This document shows positions 31,875 to 40,679 of a DNA stretch of 42,865 bases, piece after piece. The position numbers and the translations under genes are program-made. Under the pieces are notes generated by a model, which was given only the letters and a program-made list of their open reading frames with translations, did no database searches and was not told where the DNA came from. Source of the stretch: an uncultured Pelagibacteraceae bacterium (GTDB lineage: Bacteria; Pseudomonadota; Alphaproteobacteria; Pelagibacterales; Pelagibacteraceae); NCBI GenBank assembly GCA_902599955.1, contig CACKHK010000009.1:1-42865 (forward strand), read 5' to 3'. Each line of letters begins with the position of its first letter. Positions within the stretch are counted from its first letter, which is position 1.

Positions 31875-33182
31875 ATGCTAAATATAAAAAGAATTTTTGA
31901 AACAATTGCTGATGCTGGACAAAAGATTTTAGAAAAAAAATCTTTTAAAAGTATTACAAACAAAAGAGATTTGATCGATCTTTGTGATGACTTGTTATCT
32001 ACAAAAGGTGCAGCATTTGGAATTACTTTGGCAAGAGATATTTTATTTAGATATCAAAATTTATCTGTTGAGGAAAAAAACAAGTTTTTAATTCAGGTTA
32101 ATGAAAAATATAAACCGGACCCATTAAAAATTGATGAGGCAATTAAAAAATATAGTGATAAACAAGATGACTATTCAATCTTAAATTTATCAAGAGTTAC
32201 CTCCGGCATAAGAAAAGAATTATTCGTAAGATTAAATATGGCTCCTAACGGAACCTCAGAGATAGTATCTCTTAGAGAAGATTTACAAAAATTGTTAAAA
32301 GACAATCCAGAATTAAAAAGTTTAGATTATGATTTGATAGACATATTTAAAAACTGGTTCAACCCAGGATTTTTAAAACTAAGAAAAATAACTTGGGATA
32401 CTAAAGCTGCAATTTTAGAAAAATTACTTAAATATGAGAAAGTTCATTCTATGAAGGATATGAATGAATTGAAAAGAAGACTCGGTAAGGACAGAAGATT
32501 TTTTGCGTATTTTCATCCTGCCTTAGAAGATGAACCAATTATTTTTGTTGAAATAGCATTAACAAAAGGTCTAAGTCAATCGATACAAGAATTAACTAGA
32601 CCGTCAGAAGAAAAAATTAAAGATTACGATACCGCAACATTTTATTCAATTAGCAACTGTCAAGAAGGGCTTTCAAGAGTAACACTTGGAAACTTCCTTA
32701 TAAAAAGAGTTGTTTATGAACTTCAAGAAGAGCTACCAGATGTGAAATATTTTGGAACTTTGTCACCAATGGTAGGTTTTGCTGATTGGTTTAAAAATAT
32801 GGAAAGTTCTGAAGCAGCTGAAATACTTGGAGAGGCGAACAAAAATAGTTTAGACTTTTTAAAATCAAATGACTTAAAAATTGGTGATAAAAGAATTGCA
32901 GATAGCAAAGTATTAATCAGCAAATTAGCTGTAAATTATCTAGCAAAACAAAAAAATGATTTTGGATTTCCAATTAATGATGTTTGTAGATTTCACCTAA
33001 AAAATGGAGCTGACATAGACGATATTGCTATTAATGCCAATGTCTCAGAGGTTGGCTTTAAAAGATCTTTTGGTGTTATGGTTAATTATCGTTATGAATT
33101 AGCTAAAATTGAAAAGAACCATCAAGAATATGTGAATGACAAAAAAGTAAATATTTCAAATAAAGTTAAAAAATATGCCTAA
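31875..33182 (+). CDS. Malonyl-CoA decarboxylase
   Basis: This enzyme converts malonyl-CoA to acetyl-CoA and CO2 in the cytoplasm. The 435-residue chain has the helical N-terminal domain (to about 130) and the acetyltransferase-like catalytic domain. Clear family blocks are RRFFAYFHPALEDEPIIFVEIAL (in segments near 210-232), SISNCQEGLS (Ser258/Ser260 region) and FHLKNGA with the expected catalytic His374. GTLSPMVGFADWF near 297-309 is also diagnostic. It follows a TRAP operon and faces a class III CoA-transferase, which together suggest malonate catabolism. It overlaps dusA by 8 bases. Confidence 0.94.
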   Translation: MLNIKRIFETIADAGQKILEKKSFKSITNKRDLIDLCDDLLSTKGAAFGITLARDILFRYQNLSVEEKNKFLIQVNEKYKPDPLKIDEAIKKYSDKQDDYSILNLSRVTSGIRKELFVRLNMAPNGTSEIVSLREDLQKLLKDNPELKSLDYDLIDIFKNWFNPGFLKLRKITWDTKAAILEKLLKYEKVHSMKDMNELKRRLGKDRRFFAYFHPALEDEPIIFVEIALTKGLSQSIQELTRPSEEKIKDYDTATFYSISNCQEGLSRVTLGNFLIKRVVYELQEELPDVKYFGTLSPMVGFADWFKNMESSEAAEILGEANKNSLDFLKSNDLKIGDKRIADSKVLISKLAVNYLAKQKNDFGFPINDVCRFHLKNGADIDDIAINANVSEVGFKRSFGVMVNYRYELAKIEKNHQEYVNDKKVNISNKVKKYA

Positions 33183-34176
33183 AATTAACAGACTTGTATC
33201 AGTTGCTCCAATGATGGACTGCACGGATAGGCACGAAAGATACTTTTTAAGGCTAATCAGTAAAAATGTTCTTCTTTACACAGAAATGGTAGTTTCAGAG
33301 GCTATTGATAGGGGAGATAAAGAAAAATTATTATCTTTTGATCTTAGGGAAAAACCTGTAGCTCTTCAATTAGGTGGATCTACACCAAAATTGTTAGCGA
33401 ATTCAGCACAAATTGGCGAAGAATTTGGTTATGATGAAATAAATTTAAACCTAGGATGTCCTAGTAAAAAAGTTCAAAAAAATAAATTTGGGGCTTGTTT
33501 GATTAAAGAGCCAAACCTTGTAGCAGATTGTTTATCAGAAATGATAAATTCTACATCATTACCAGTCACTGTTAAGACAAGAATTGGTTATGATGATGTT
33601 GAAGATTATGATCATTTTTATAATTTTATAAAAACTCTTAAAGCAACAGGTGTTAAGACTTTTATTATTCATGCAAGAAAAGCAATGCTCGGAAAATTTA
33701 CCCCAAAACAAAATCTTAATATACCTCCTTTAAAATATGATTATGTTTACAGATTAAAACAAGATTTTAAAGATTTAGAAATAATAATTAACGGAGGAAT
33801 TACTTCAACAAATCAGGTTAAAAATCATTTAGATAAAGTTGATGGCGTTATGATTGGAAGATCTGTTTATCATTCCCCATACCTTTTGGCAGAAATCGAA
33901 AATGAAATATTTAATAATCATGATATTAAGGATAGAGAGGAAATTATAGACGAATTAGTTGGTTATGTTAAATCAGAAGTAAAAAAAGGGACAAGAGTAA
34001 ATCAAATAATGAGACATACTCTTGGTTTATTTCATGGTCAAACTGGATCAAGCCATTGGAAAAGATATTTAAGTGAAAATATGTGTGTAAGAGATGCGGA
34101 TGTAAAAAAAATTGATCATATTATGGATAAAGTTAAACTTTCTCCTAAGTTACATTCGGCAGGTCAAATTGATTAA
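33175..34176 (+). CDS. dusA: tRNA-dihydrouridine synthase A
   Basis: DusA reduces uridines in the tRNA D-loop with FMN and NADPH. The 333-residue protein has the TIM-barrel opening SVAPMMDCTDRHERYFLRLI (8-27), the RNA and FMN-site block NLNLGCPSKKVQKNKFGACLI with the catalytic Cys near residue 102, and VKTRIGYDD and INGGITS further on. QTGSSHWKRYLSE near 280-292 is typical of the A subfamily. The start ATG lies inside the end of the malonyl-CoA decarboxylase frame (8-base overlap). Confidence 0.93.
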   Translation: MPKINRLVSVAPMMDCTDRHERYFLRLISKNVLLYTEMVVSEAIDRGDKEKLLSFDLREKPVALQLGGSTPKLLANSAQIGEEFGYDEINLNLGCPSKKVQKNKFGACLIKEPNLVADCLSEMINSTSLPVTVKTRIGYDDVEDYDHFYNFIKTLKATGVKTFIIHARKAMLGKFTPKQNLNIPPLKYDYVYRLKQDFKDLEIIINGGITSTNQVKNHLDKVDGVMIGRSVYHSPYLLAEIENEIFNNHDIKDREEIIDELVGYVKSEVKKGTRVNQIMRHTLGLFHGQTGSSHWKRYLSENMCVRDADVKKIDHIMDKVKLSPKLHSAGQID

Positions 34177-34999
34177 TACAATTCTCTCAAATCAGTATTA
34201 CCTACTAATTTTGTTAATGATACTCACAGCATTTCCAGTTGGTTTCTTTGCAGGATATTTTGGAATAGGTGGTGGATTGATTTCAGTTCCAGTACTTTTT
34301 TTTATTTTTGAAACCGCAGATATTAATAAATCATATTTAATGCATTTATCAGTTGGTACAGCTTTTTCTATAACTATTTTTACATCTTTTGTTTCAGTAA
34401 TGACTCATAGAAAACATAAAGCTGTAGATATAAATATTTTAAAAACCTATGGGTTATTTGTAATATTTGGTGTCTTGCTTGGAACATACATGGCAGCATT
34501 ACTAAATACAAAGTCCTTAGTTTTGTTTTTTGCTGTAGTTGTCTATTTTTTTGGTGGATATTTATTGTTAGTCAAACAGGAATTAAAAAAAAATAAAAAA
34601 TTTAAGTTTTTCCCGAGAGCAACTTTTGGTTTTTTATCTGGCTTTATATCTGCACCTATGGGGATAACGGGTGCTATGATGAATGTGCCAATATTAAGAT
34701 ATTTTGGATATCCAATTAGCAGAGCAATAGGCAGTTCAGCCGCTATAGGATTTGTAATAGCATCTATTGGCTCTATTGGTTTTTTAACTTCTGGATTTTT
34801 ACTGAAAGCAAATCTTCCCTTAAGTCTTGGATTTGTAAATATTCCTGCTTTTCTTATATTTATTCCCATAACATCATTAATGGCCCGTATTGGTGCCAAT
34901 ATGGTCCACACTACAGATAAAAATAAAACACAGAGAATGTTTGGGGTATTTCTTTATGTAATAGGAACTTTATTTTTAATAAGGTTTTTAGATCTTTAA
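34169..34999 (+). CDS. TSUP-family (TauE/SafE) membrane transporter
   Basis: A membrane protein with about eight hydrophobic segments. Both halves show the TSUP signature: GFFAGYFGIGGGLISVPVLFF and FGFLSGFISAPMGITGAMMNVPIL. It probably moves a small anion such as sulfite or an organosulfur acid. The start is uncertain. An ATG at 34112 would overlap dusA by 65 bases; I prefer TTG at 34169, which overlaps the dusA stop by 8 bases and keeps the first membrane segment. ATG at 34217 would cut into that segment. It is convergent with the phosphomannomutase gene (no gap). Confidence 0.85.
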   Translation: MINTILSNQYYLLILLMILTAFPVGFFAGYFGIGGGLISVPVLFFIFETADINKSYLMHLSVGTAFSITIFTSFVSVMTHRKHKAVDINILKTYGLFVIFGVLLGTYMAALLNTKSLVLFFAVVVYFFGGYLLLVKQELKKNKKFKFFPRATFGFLSGFISAPMGITGAMMNVPILRYFGYPISRAIGSSAAIGFVIASIGSIGFLTSGFLLKANLPLSLGFVNIPAFLIFIPITSLMARIGANMVHTTDKNKTQRMFGVFLYVIGTLFLIRFLDL

Positions 35000-36454
35000 T
35001 TAAATCTTCTGATCATATTCACCAATTTTGCCAGTTTTTTGAAGTAAATCATCAATAAAATTAAAGATTTTTTTCTTTCTTTCGTTTGAGGTTGGGCTCT
35101 CAGTTACAACTACTAATGAAGGTTTATTTGACGAAGCTCTAATTAAACCCCATGAACCATCATTAAAAGTAAATCTTATACCATTTACCGTAAGAATATT
35201 TTCAATTTCTTGATTATCAATTTTAATATTTTTCTTTTTTAAGTTTTCTATTTGCTTAATCAAATCATCAACAACTTTATATTTTTCATCATCTTTACAA
35301 AAAGGAGCCATTGTTGGAGATTGATAGGTATTAGGGAGTTCATTAATTATCTCACTCATTTTTTTATTATTGTTATCTAGTAAATGACATACCTGTATTG
35401 CTGAATTTATCCCATCATCGTATCCATAACCTAAAGGTTGATTAAAAAAGAAATGTCCACTTTTTTCAAAACCAGCAAGTGCTTGTTCTTGATTTACCTT
35501 TCTTTTAATATGAGAATGTCCTGTTTTCCAATATATTGTTTCACAAGCGTTACTTTTTAAAATTTCATCAGTTGAATATAAACCAGTTGATTTTACATCA
35601 ACTACGAACTTTGAATTTTTATGAGTGCTCGATAAATTTCTAGCAATTAGTAAGCCAATTTTATCTGAAAATATTTCATTTCCTTTATCATCGATAACTC
35701 CAACACGATCACCATCTCCATCAAAGCCAAAACCTATATCAGCATTGTTTTCTAAAACAGATTTGCTGATGGCATGTAGCATCTCTAAATCTTCTGGATT
35801 TGGATTATATTTGGGAAACGTATAGTCTAAATTACAATCTAATTCTATAACTTCACAGCCAATTCCTCTTAACATATCAGGCGCAAATATTCCTGCCGTT
35901 CCATTTCCACAAGCAACAACAGCTTTAATTTTTTTATTAATTTTATTTCTATTAATTAGATCATCTTTGTAAATACTTTGAAAATTACTTACCTCTTTCT
36001 CACTACCAATTCCTTCAATAAATTTATTATTTAGTGTTATTTCTTTTAGCTCTTTCATTTCCTCTGGAGCGTGAGTTAATCCTTTTTTAATCCCCATTTT
36101 TACACCAGTCCATCCATTTTCATTATGACTTGCTGTTACCATTGCCACAGCATCGCTTTCTAAATTAAATTGTGCGAAATAAACCATAGGCGACAAAGAC
36201 AACCCTATGTCTTCAACATTACATCCGGTTGATATGAGACCTTTTTTTAGTGCTGTTTTTATTTCCTCACTATAAGATCTGTAATCATGACCAACAATGA
36301 TTCTTGGATTTTTTTTGTTTGTATGATTAATTACTTGTGTTCCTAACCCTTTCCCCAAATTTGTCACACCTTCTAAATTGATGTCATCTGGATACAACCA
36401 TCGGGCGTCGTATTCTCTAAAGCCAAAAGGATCAATTTTTATTGAATTTTCCAT
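35000..36454 (-). CDS. Phosphomannomutase/phosphoglucomutase
   Basis: A 484-residue alpha-D-phosphohexomutase, which interconverts hexose 1- and 6-phosphates for sugar-nucleotide supply. The phosphoserine loop is MVTASHNENGWTG with Ser109, the metal loop is FGFDGDGDRVGVID (about 241-254), the sugar-specificity loop is near GFEKSGHFFF (about 333-342), and the C-terminal phosphate loop is near RASSNKPSL. The AlgC-like length and GHxHIKRK block fit a bifunctional PMM/PGM. It could feed the glycosyltransferases found elsewhere in the window. Its start faces nrdA across 159 bases. Confidence 0.92.
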   Translation of the reverse strand: MENSIKIDPFGFREYDARWLYPDDINLEGVTNLGKGLGTQVINHTNKKNPRIIVGHDYRSYSEEIKTALKKGLISTGCNVEDIGLSLSPMVYFAQFNLESDAVAMVTASHNENGWTGVKMGIKKGLTHAPEEMKELKEITLNNKFIEGIGSEKEVSNFQSIYKDDLINRNKINKKIKAVVACGNGTAGIFAPDMLRGIGCEVIELDCNLDYTFPKYNPNPEDLEMLHAISKSVLENNADIGFGFDGDGDRVGVIDDKGNEIFSDKIGLLIARNLSSTHKNSKFVVDVKSTGLYSTDEILKSNACETIYWKTGHSHIKRKVNQEQALAGFEKSGHFFFNQPLGYGYDDGINSAIQVCHLLDNNNKKMSEIINELPNTYQSPTMAPFCKDDEKYKVVDDLIKQIENLKKKNIKIDNQEIENILTVNGIRFTFNDGSWGLIRASSNKPSLVVVTESPTSNERKKKIFNFIDDLLQKTGKIGEYDQKI

Positions 36455-36535
36455 GTTGATATTTTTATAATTTTTTTATTTTTTTATTGATAATCTTTTT
36501 TACAAGTTCTATAAATGTTCTATTGATTTGTTGGT

Positions 36536-36577
36536 TATATAGTGTAATTACCAAACCATCATACAACATCTAGTTGT
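36536..36577 (+). promoter_or_regulatory. Candidate NrdR-type boxes upstream of nrdA
   Basis: TATATAGTGT (36536-36545) equals the right half of the NrdR box consensus as I recall it. The inverted repeat ACAAC-ATCTA-GTTGT (36563-36577) ends exactly 32 bases further on, about three helical turns, the spacing usual for paired NrdR boxes. The left halves match poorly. A TATAGT at 36592-36597 may be the -10 box, and AGGAG (36605-36609) precedes the nrdA ATG by 4 bases. Confidence 0.3.
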
Positions 36578-36613
36578 TTTACTAATTTAAGTATAGTACA
36601 AAAAAGGAGCTAA

Positions 36614-38551
36614 ATGAACAAGATTTTATCACAAGCTATTAGGAAAGCTGTCTCCGATTATACACCAAATGTGAATCATGATCCTAAAGATAAAAGACTG
36701 GATTTATTTTCTCTAAACAGTGAAACAGAATTATTTCAGAATTCAAAAGGCATAACAATCAAAATTGATAGAAGCAAAGACGACAACTTAACTGACTTTG
36801 GCAAAGCTACTCTTAAAGATAGATACTTAGGTGCAAACGAGTCTTTTCAAGATTTATTTGCAAGAGTTGCAAGTCATTACGCTGACGACAATTTACATGC
36901 TCAAAGACTTTATAACTACATCAGTAATTTATGGTTTATGCCAGCAACACCAGTTTTATCAAATGGAGGAACAACTAGAGGACTACCGATATCTTGTTTT
37001 TTAAATGAAGCTAGTGATAGCCTTAATGGTATTTTAGATTTGTGGAGTGAGAATGTTTGGCTAGCTGCAAGAGGAGGTGGTATTGGAAGTTATTGGGGTA
37101 ATCTTAGATCAATAGGTGAAAAAATAGGAAGAGTTGGAAAAACATCAGGAATAATTCCTTTTATTAAAGTAATGGATTCTCTAACTATGGCAATTAGCCA
37201 AGGTTCATTAAGAAGAGGTTCTGCGGCTTGCTATATTCCAATAGATCATCCAGAGATCGAGGAATTCATTGAAATGAGAAGACCAACTGGAGGAGATCCA
37301 AATAGAAAATCATTAAATCTACACCACGGTGTTTTAGTTTCAGACGCATTTATGAGAGCTGTTGAATTAGATGAGCAATGGGGACTTAAAAGTCCAAAAG
37401 ATGGAGCGGTTCAAGCGACAGTTTCTGCAAGGAATTTATGGATAAGATTATTGACAGCAAGAATTGAAACAGGAGAACCATATATTGTTTTCATAGATAC
37501 TGTTAACAGGCAAATTCCTCAACATCATAAACTTGCCGGTCTCAATGTTAAAACTTCAAATCTTTGTAGTGAGATTACACTTCCAACAGGAATTGATAAA
37601 GATGGAAGAGATAGAACTGCTGTTTGTTGTTTATCATCGTTAAATGTAGAGAAGTATGATGAATGGAAAGATGATGAAAATTTTATTCAAGATGTTATGA
37701 GATTTTTAGACAATGTTATGACAGACTTTATAGAAAATGCACCTGAACAATTTAGTGACGCAACATATTCAGCAATGAGAGAACGAAGTGTAGGATTAGG
37801 TGTAATGGGATTACATTCTTATTATCAAAAGAAAATGATCCCAATCGAATCTGTTATGAGTAAAGCTTGGAACAAAAAGATTTTTGAGCACATTCATAAA
37901 AATGTGGATAAAGCATCTAAAGATTTAGCAAAGGAAAGAGGACCATGTCCAGATGCAGCAGATTATGGCATCATGGAGAGATTTTCGAACAAAACTGCAA
38001 TAGCGCCGACTGCTTCTATATCCATTATATGTGGCGGCACATCTCCTGGGGTTGAACCAATTGCTGCAAATAGTTTCACACATAAAACACTTTCAGGGTC
38101 TTTTAACGTGCGTAATAAATATTTAAGAAAATTATTAGAAAAACATGGAAAAGATACAGATGAAGTTTGGTCAAGCATTACAACTAACCAAGGGTCTGTT
38201 TCACATTTAGATTTTTTAACTCAAGATGAAAAAGACGTTTTTAAAACAGCTTTTGAGTTAGATCAAAGATGGCTTGTAGATTTAAGCGCGGATAGAACAC
38301 CTCACATTTCTCAAGCTCAATCTATTAACTTATTTTTACCTGCAGACGTACACAAAAGGGATTTGCATCAAATACACTTCCAGGCTTGGAAGAAAGGTTT
38401 GAAGAGTCTTTATTACTGCAGGTCTAAATCAATACAACGTGCTGAAAATGTTAATGATGCAAATTCAACCGACATTTCAGCCAACGTTTATAAATCTAAA
38501 GAAGAAAGTAATAACCAACAAGATTATGAGGAGTGTTTATCGTGTCAGTAG
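36614..38551 (+). CDS. nrdA: Ribonucleotide reductase large subunit (class I)
   Basis: The catalytic alpha subunit reduces ribonucleoside diphosphates to deoxyribonucleotides. The 645-residue chain has PATPVLSNGG and PISCFLNEASDS (about 113-137, with the redox-active Cys), NLCSEITLP with the partner and radical-site region, ATASISIICGGTSPG (about 469-483), and a YYCRSKS tyrosine block. The flexible tail ends ECLSCQ, the Cys pair that accepts electrons from thioredoxin or glutaredoxin. There is no N-terminal ATP-cone, and the chain is about 100 residues shorter than the E. coli protein. It overlaps nrdB's possible start by a few bases. Confidence 0.95.
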   Translation: MNKILSQAIRKAVSDYTPNVNHDPKDKRLDLFSLNSETELFQNSKGITIKIDRSKDDNLTDFGKATLKDRYLGANESFQDLFARVASHYADDNLHAQRLYNYISNLWFMPATPVLSNGGTTRGLPISCFLNEASDSLNGILDLWSENVWLAARGGGIGSYWGNLRSIGEKIGRVGKTSGIIPFIKVMDSLTMAISQGSLRRGSAACYIPIDHPEIEEFIEMRRPTGGDPNRKSLNLHHGVLVSDAFMRAVELDEQWGLKSPKDGAVQATVSARNLWIRLLTARIETGEPYIVFIDTVNRQIPQHHKLAGLNVKTSNLCSEITLPTGIDKDGRDRTAVCCLSSLNVEKYDEWKDDENFIQDVMRFLDNVMTDFIENAPEQFSDATYSAMRERSVGLGVMGLHSYYQKKMIPIESVMSKAWNKKIFEHIHKNVDKASKDLAKERGPCPDAADYGIMERFSNKTAIAPTASISIICGGTSPGVEPIAANSFTHKTLSGSFNVRNKYLRKLLEKHGKDTDEVWSSITTNQGSVSHLDFLTQDEKDVFKTAFELDQRWLVDLSADRTPHISQAQSINLFLPADVHKRDLHQIHFQAWKKGLKSLYYCRSKSIQRAENVNDANSTDISANVYKSKEESNNQQDYEECLSCQ

Positions 38552-39552
38552 CAGAAAAAGTTCAGAAAGAAATTATTCAACCAAAAAAAAATAATGGATT
38601 GCTTGTGGGAAATCCTGTTTATAAACCTTTCAGATATCCATGGTGTTATGATGCTTGGTTAACCCAGCAGAGAATCCACTGGTTACCAGAGGAAGTACCT
38701 CTTGGTGATGACGTAAGAGATTGGCAAAAAAACTTATCTCAATCAGAAAAAAATTTACTTACTCAAATTTTTAGGTTCTTCACACAAGCCGATGTTGAAG
38801 TAAGCAATTGCTATATAAGACATTACATGAACGTATTTAAACCAACTGAAGTATTAATGATGATGTCATCTTTTGCTTCAATGGAGACTGTTCATATTGC
38901 GGCTTATTCACATTTGCTAGATACCATTGGTATGCCAGAGTCAGAATACTCAGCTTTCATGAAGTATAAAGAAATGAAAGATAAATATGATTACATGCAA
39001 GGTTTCAATGTAAACTCAAAAGAAGATATTGCAAAAACAGTTGCAGTATTTAGCGCATTCACAGAGGGTCTGCAATTATTTGCAAGCTTTGCAATCCTAC
39101 TTAACTTTCCAAGACATAATAAGATGAAGGGCATGGGCCAAATTGTTACTTGGTCAGTAAGAGATGAAACTTTGCACTGCAACTCAATGATCAGACTTTT
39201 TAAAGATTTTATTAAAGAAAATCCTGAAATTTGGACTCCTCAATTAAAGAAAGAGATTTATGAAGCATGCAGAACTATTATTGAACATGAGGATGCATTT
39301 ATCGATCTAGCTTTTGAAATGGGTCCAATGGAAGGATTAACTGCAAAAGAAGTAAAGGATTATATAAGATTTATAGGAAATAGAAGATTAGATCAGCTAG
39401 GTTTAGAGCCTATTTATGACGTTCAAAAAAATCCACTAACTTGGCTTGACACTATGTTGAACGCTGTCGAACATATGAACTTCTTTGAAGGTAGAGCGAC
39501 TGAATATTCTAAAGCATCTACAAGAGGATCTTGGACAGAAGCTTTTTCATAA
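38542..39552 (+). CDS. nrdB: Ribonucleotide reductase small subunit (class I)
   Basis: The beta subunit carries the metal-radical cofactor. The ligands can be traced: Asp in QADVEV, 31 residues before Glu of METVH; His of the same motif; Glu in FTEGLQLF; and Glu/His in RDETLH. The radical tyrosine position is filled (ETVHIAAY, four after His), so a standard tyrosyl-radical enzyme is likely. Two GTG starts exist. The second (38542) has GAGGAG 8 bases upstream and gives MSVAEKVQKE, so I chose it over 38533. The gene overlaps the end of nrdA by 10 bases. Confidence 0.95.
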   Translation: MSVAEKVQKEIIQPKKNNGLLVGNPVYKPFRYPWCYDAWLTQQRIHWLPEEVPLGDDVRDWQKNLSQSEKNLLTQIFRFFTQADVEVSNCYIRHYMNVFKPTEVLMMMSSFASMETVHIAAYSHLLDTIGMPESEYSAFMKYKEMKDKYDYMQGFNVNSKEDIAKTVAVFSAFTEGLQLFASFAILLNFPRHNKMKGMGQIVTWSVRDETLHCNSMIRLFKDFIKENPEIWTPQLKKEIYEACRTIIEHEDAFIDLAFEMGPMEGLTAKEVKDYIRFIGNRRLDQLGLEPIYDVQKNPLTWLDTMLNAVEHMNFFEGRATEYSKASTRGSWTEAFS

Positions 39553-39554
39553 AA

Positions 39555-40679
39555 TTATCTTTGATTTAATTGTAGAACCCTACGGTGCTTACTGCCCTTA
39601 TAACTAGCTAATGGTCTAATCAGTTTGTTAGCAGCATGTTGTTCTATAATATGAGCAGACCAACCAGTAATTCTTGAAATAACAAAAATCGGAGTAAAGA
39701 AATCAGTGTCAAAACCCATTAAATGATAAGTCGGTCCAGTAGGGTAATCCACGTTTGGATGAATATTTTTCCTATCAATCATTACCTTCTCAACAATGTC
39801 ATAAATTTTCTCAAACTTTTTATCTTTTTTAATCTTTGCAACTTTACCAAAATATTCTCTCATTGTAGGAACTCTTGAATCTCCACTTTTGTAAACTCTA
39901 TGCCCGAAGCCCATAACAACATCTTTATTGTCTAAAGCTTTATTAATCCATTTAAGTGCGTTTTCTGGTTTTTTAATTTTATTCATCATATGCATAACCT
40001 CTTCGTTAGCTCCTCCATGTAGAGGTCCTTTTAAACTTGCTATTGCACCAGTAATTGCACCATGTATATCAGATAAACTACTTGTTATTGTTCTTGCTGT
40101 AAAAGTTGAAACATTAAAACTGTGTTCTGCATATAAAATTAGAGATACATCAAACGCTTTAACTATATCTTTGTTTGGAACTTTTCCAAAACACATATGA
40201 AAAAAGTTTTCTGAAAAAGATAGATTTTTTTTGGGTGGAATAATTTTCTTTCCTTTCCTTGCTCTGTAGAATGCAGCTAGAGCAACTGGCATTTTTGCAA
40301 AAATTCTCATAACTTTTCGCATATTGGCTTTAGGGGAATTATCTTTGGTTTCTTTGTCTTCAAGTCCCATAATACTTACTACTGTTCTAGCAACATCCAT
40401 AGGGTGAGCTTTTTTAGGAAATTTTTTGATGTCATCTAATAACGTTTTAGATAGCTTTCTCTCTTTTCTTTCTTCTTTTTCAAATTTTTTTAATTGTTTT
40501 TTGGTTGGTAGTTCACCATTAAGGATTAGATAAGCGACCTCTTCAAATTTACATTTCGCACATAAATCTTGAGCGGCATATCCTCTATAAGTCAAAGAAT
40601 TGATTTCTGGCATTACTTTGGAAACTTCTGTTTCGTCAACAACTATACCTAATAACCCTTTTTTGATATCATCACTCAT
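39555..40679 (-). CDS. prpC: 2-methylcitrate synthase (citrate synthase family)
   Basis: PrpC condenses propionyl-CoA and oxaloacetate to 2-methylcitrate. At 374 residues it has the length of the small citrate-synthase branch. Catalytic His are in PLHGGANEEV (about 216-225) and MGFGHRVYKSGD (about 252-263), and Asp in GFDTDFFTPIF (about 317-327). It lacks the longer N-terminus of the main gltA-type enzyme. The neighbours prpB and prpD make methylcitrate synthase far more likely than citrate synthase, although such enzymes often do both. It overlaps the prpB end by one base. Confidence 0.92.
   Translation of the reverse strand: MSDDIKKGLLGIVVDETEVSKVMPEINSLTYRGYAAQDLCAKCKFEEVAYLILNGELPTKKQLKKFEKEERKERKLSKTLLDDIKKFPKKAHPMDVARTVVSIMGLEDKETKDNSPKANMRKVMRIFAKMPVALAAFYRARKGKKIIPPKKNLSFSENFFHMCFGKVPNKDIVKAFDVSLILYAEHSFNVSTFTARTITSSLSDIHGAITGAIASLKGPLHGGANEEVMHMMNKIKKPENALKWINKALDNKDVVMGFGHRVYKSGDSRVPTMREYFGKVAKIKKDKKFEKIYDIVEKVMIDRKNIHPNVDYPTGPTYHLMGFDTDFFTPIFVISRITGWSAHIIEQHAANKLIRPLASYKGSKHRRVLQLNQR

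Noticed and set aside
38533-38541. nrdB start at the earlier GTG
   Set aside because: That GTG overlaps the GAGGAG ribosome site itself; the next GTG at 38542 has correct spacing.
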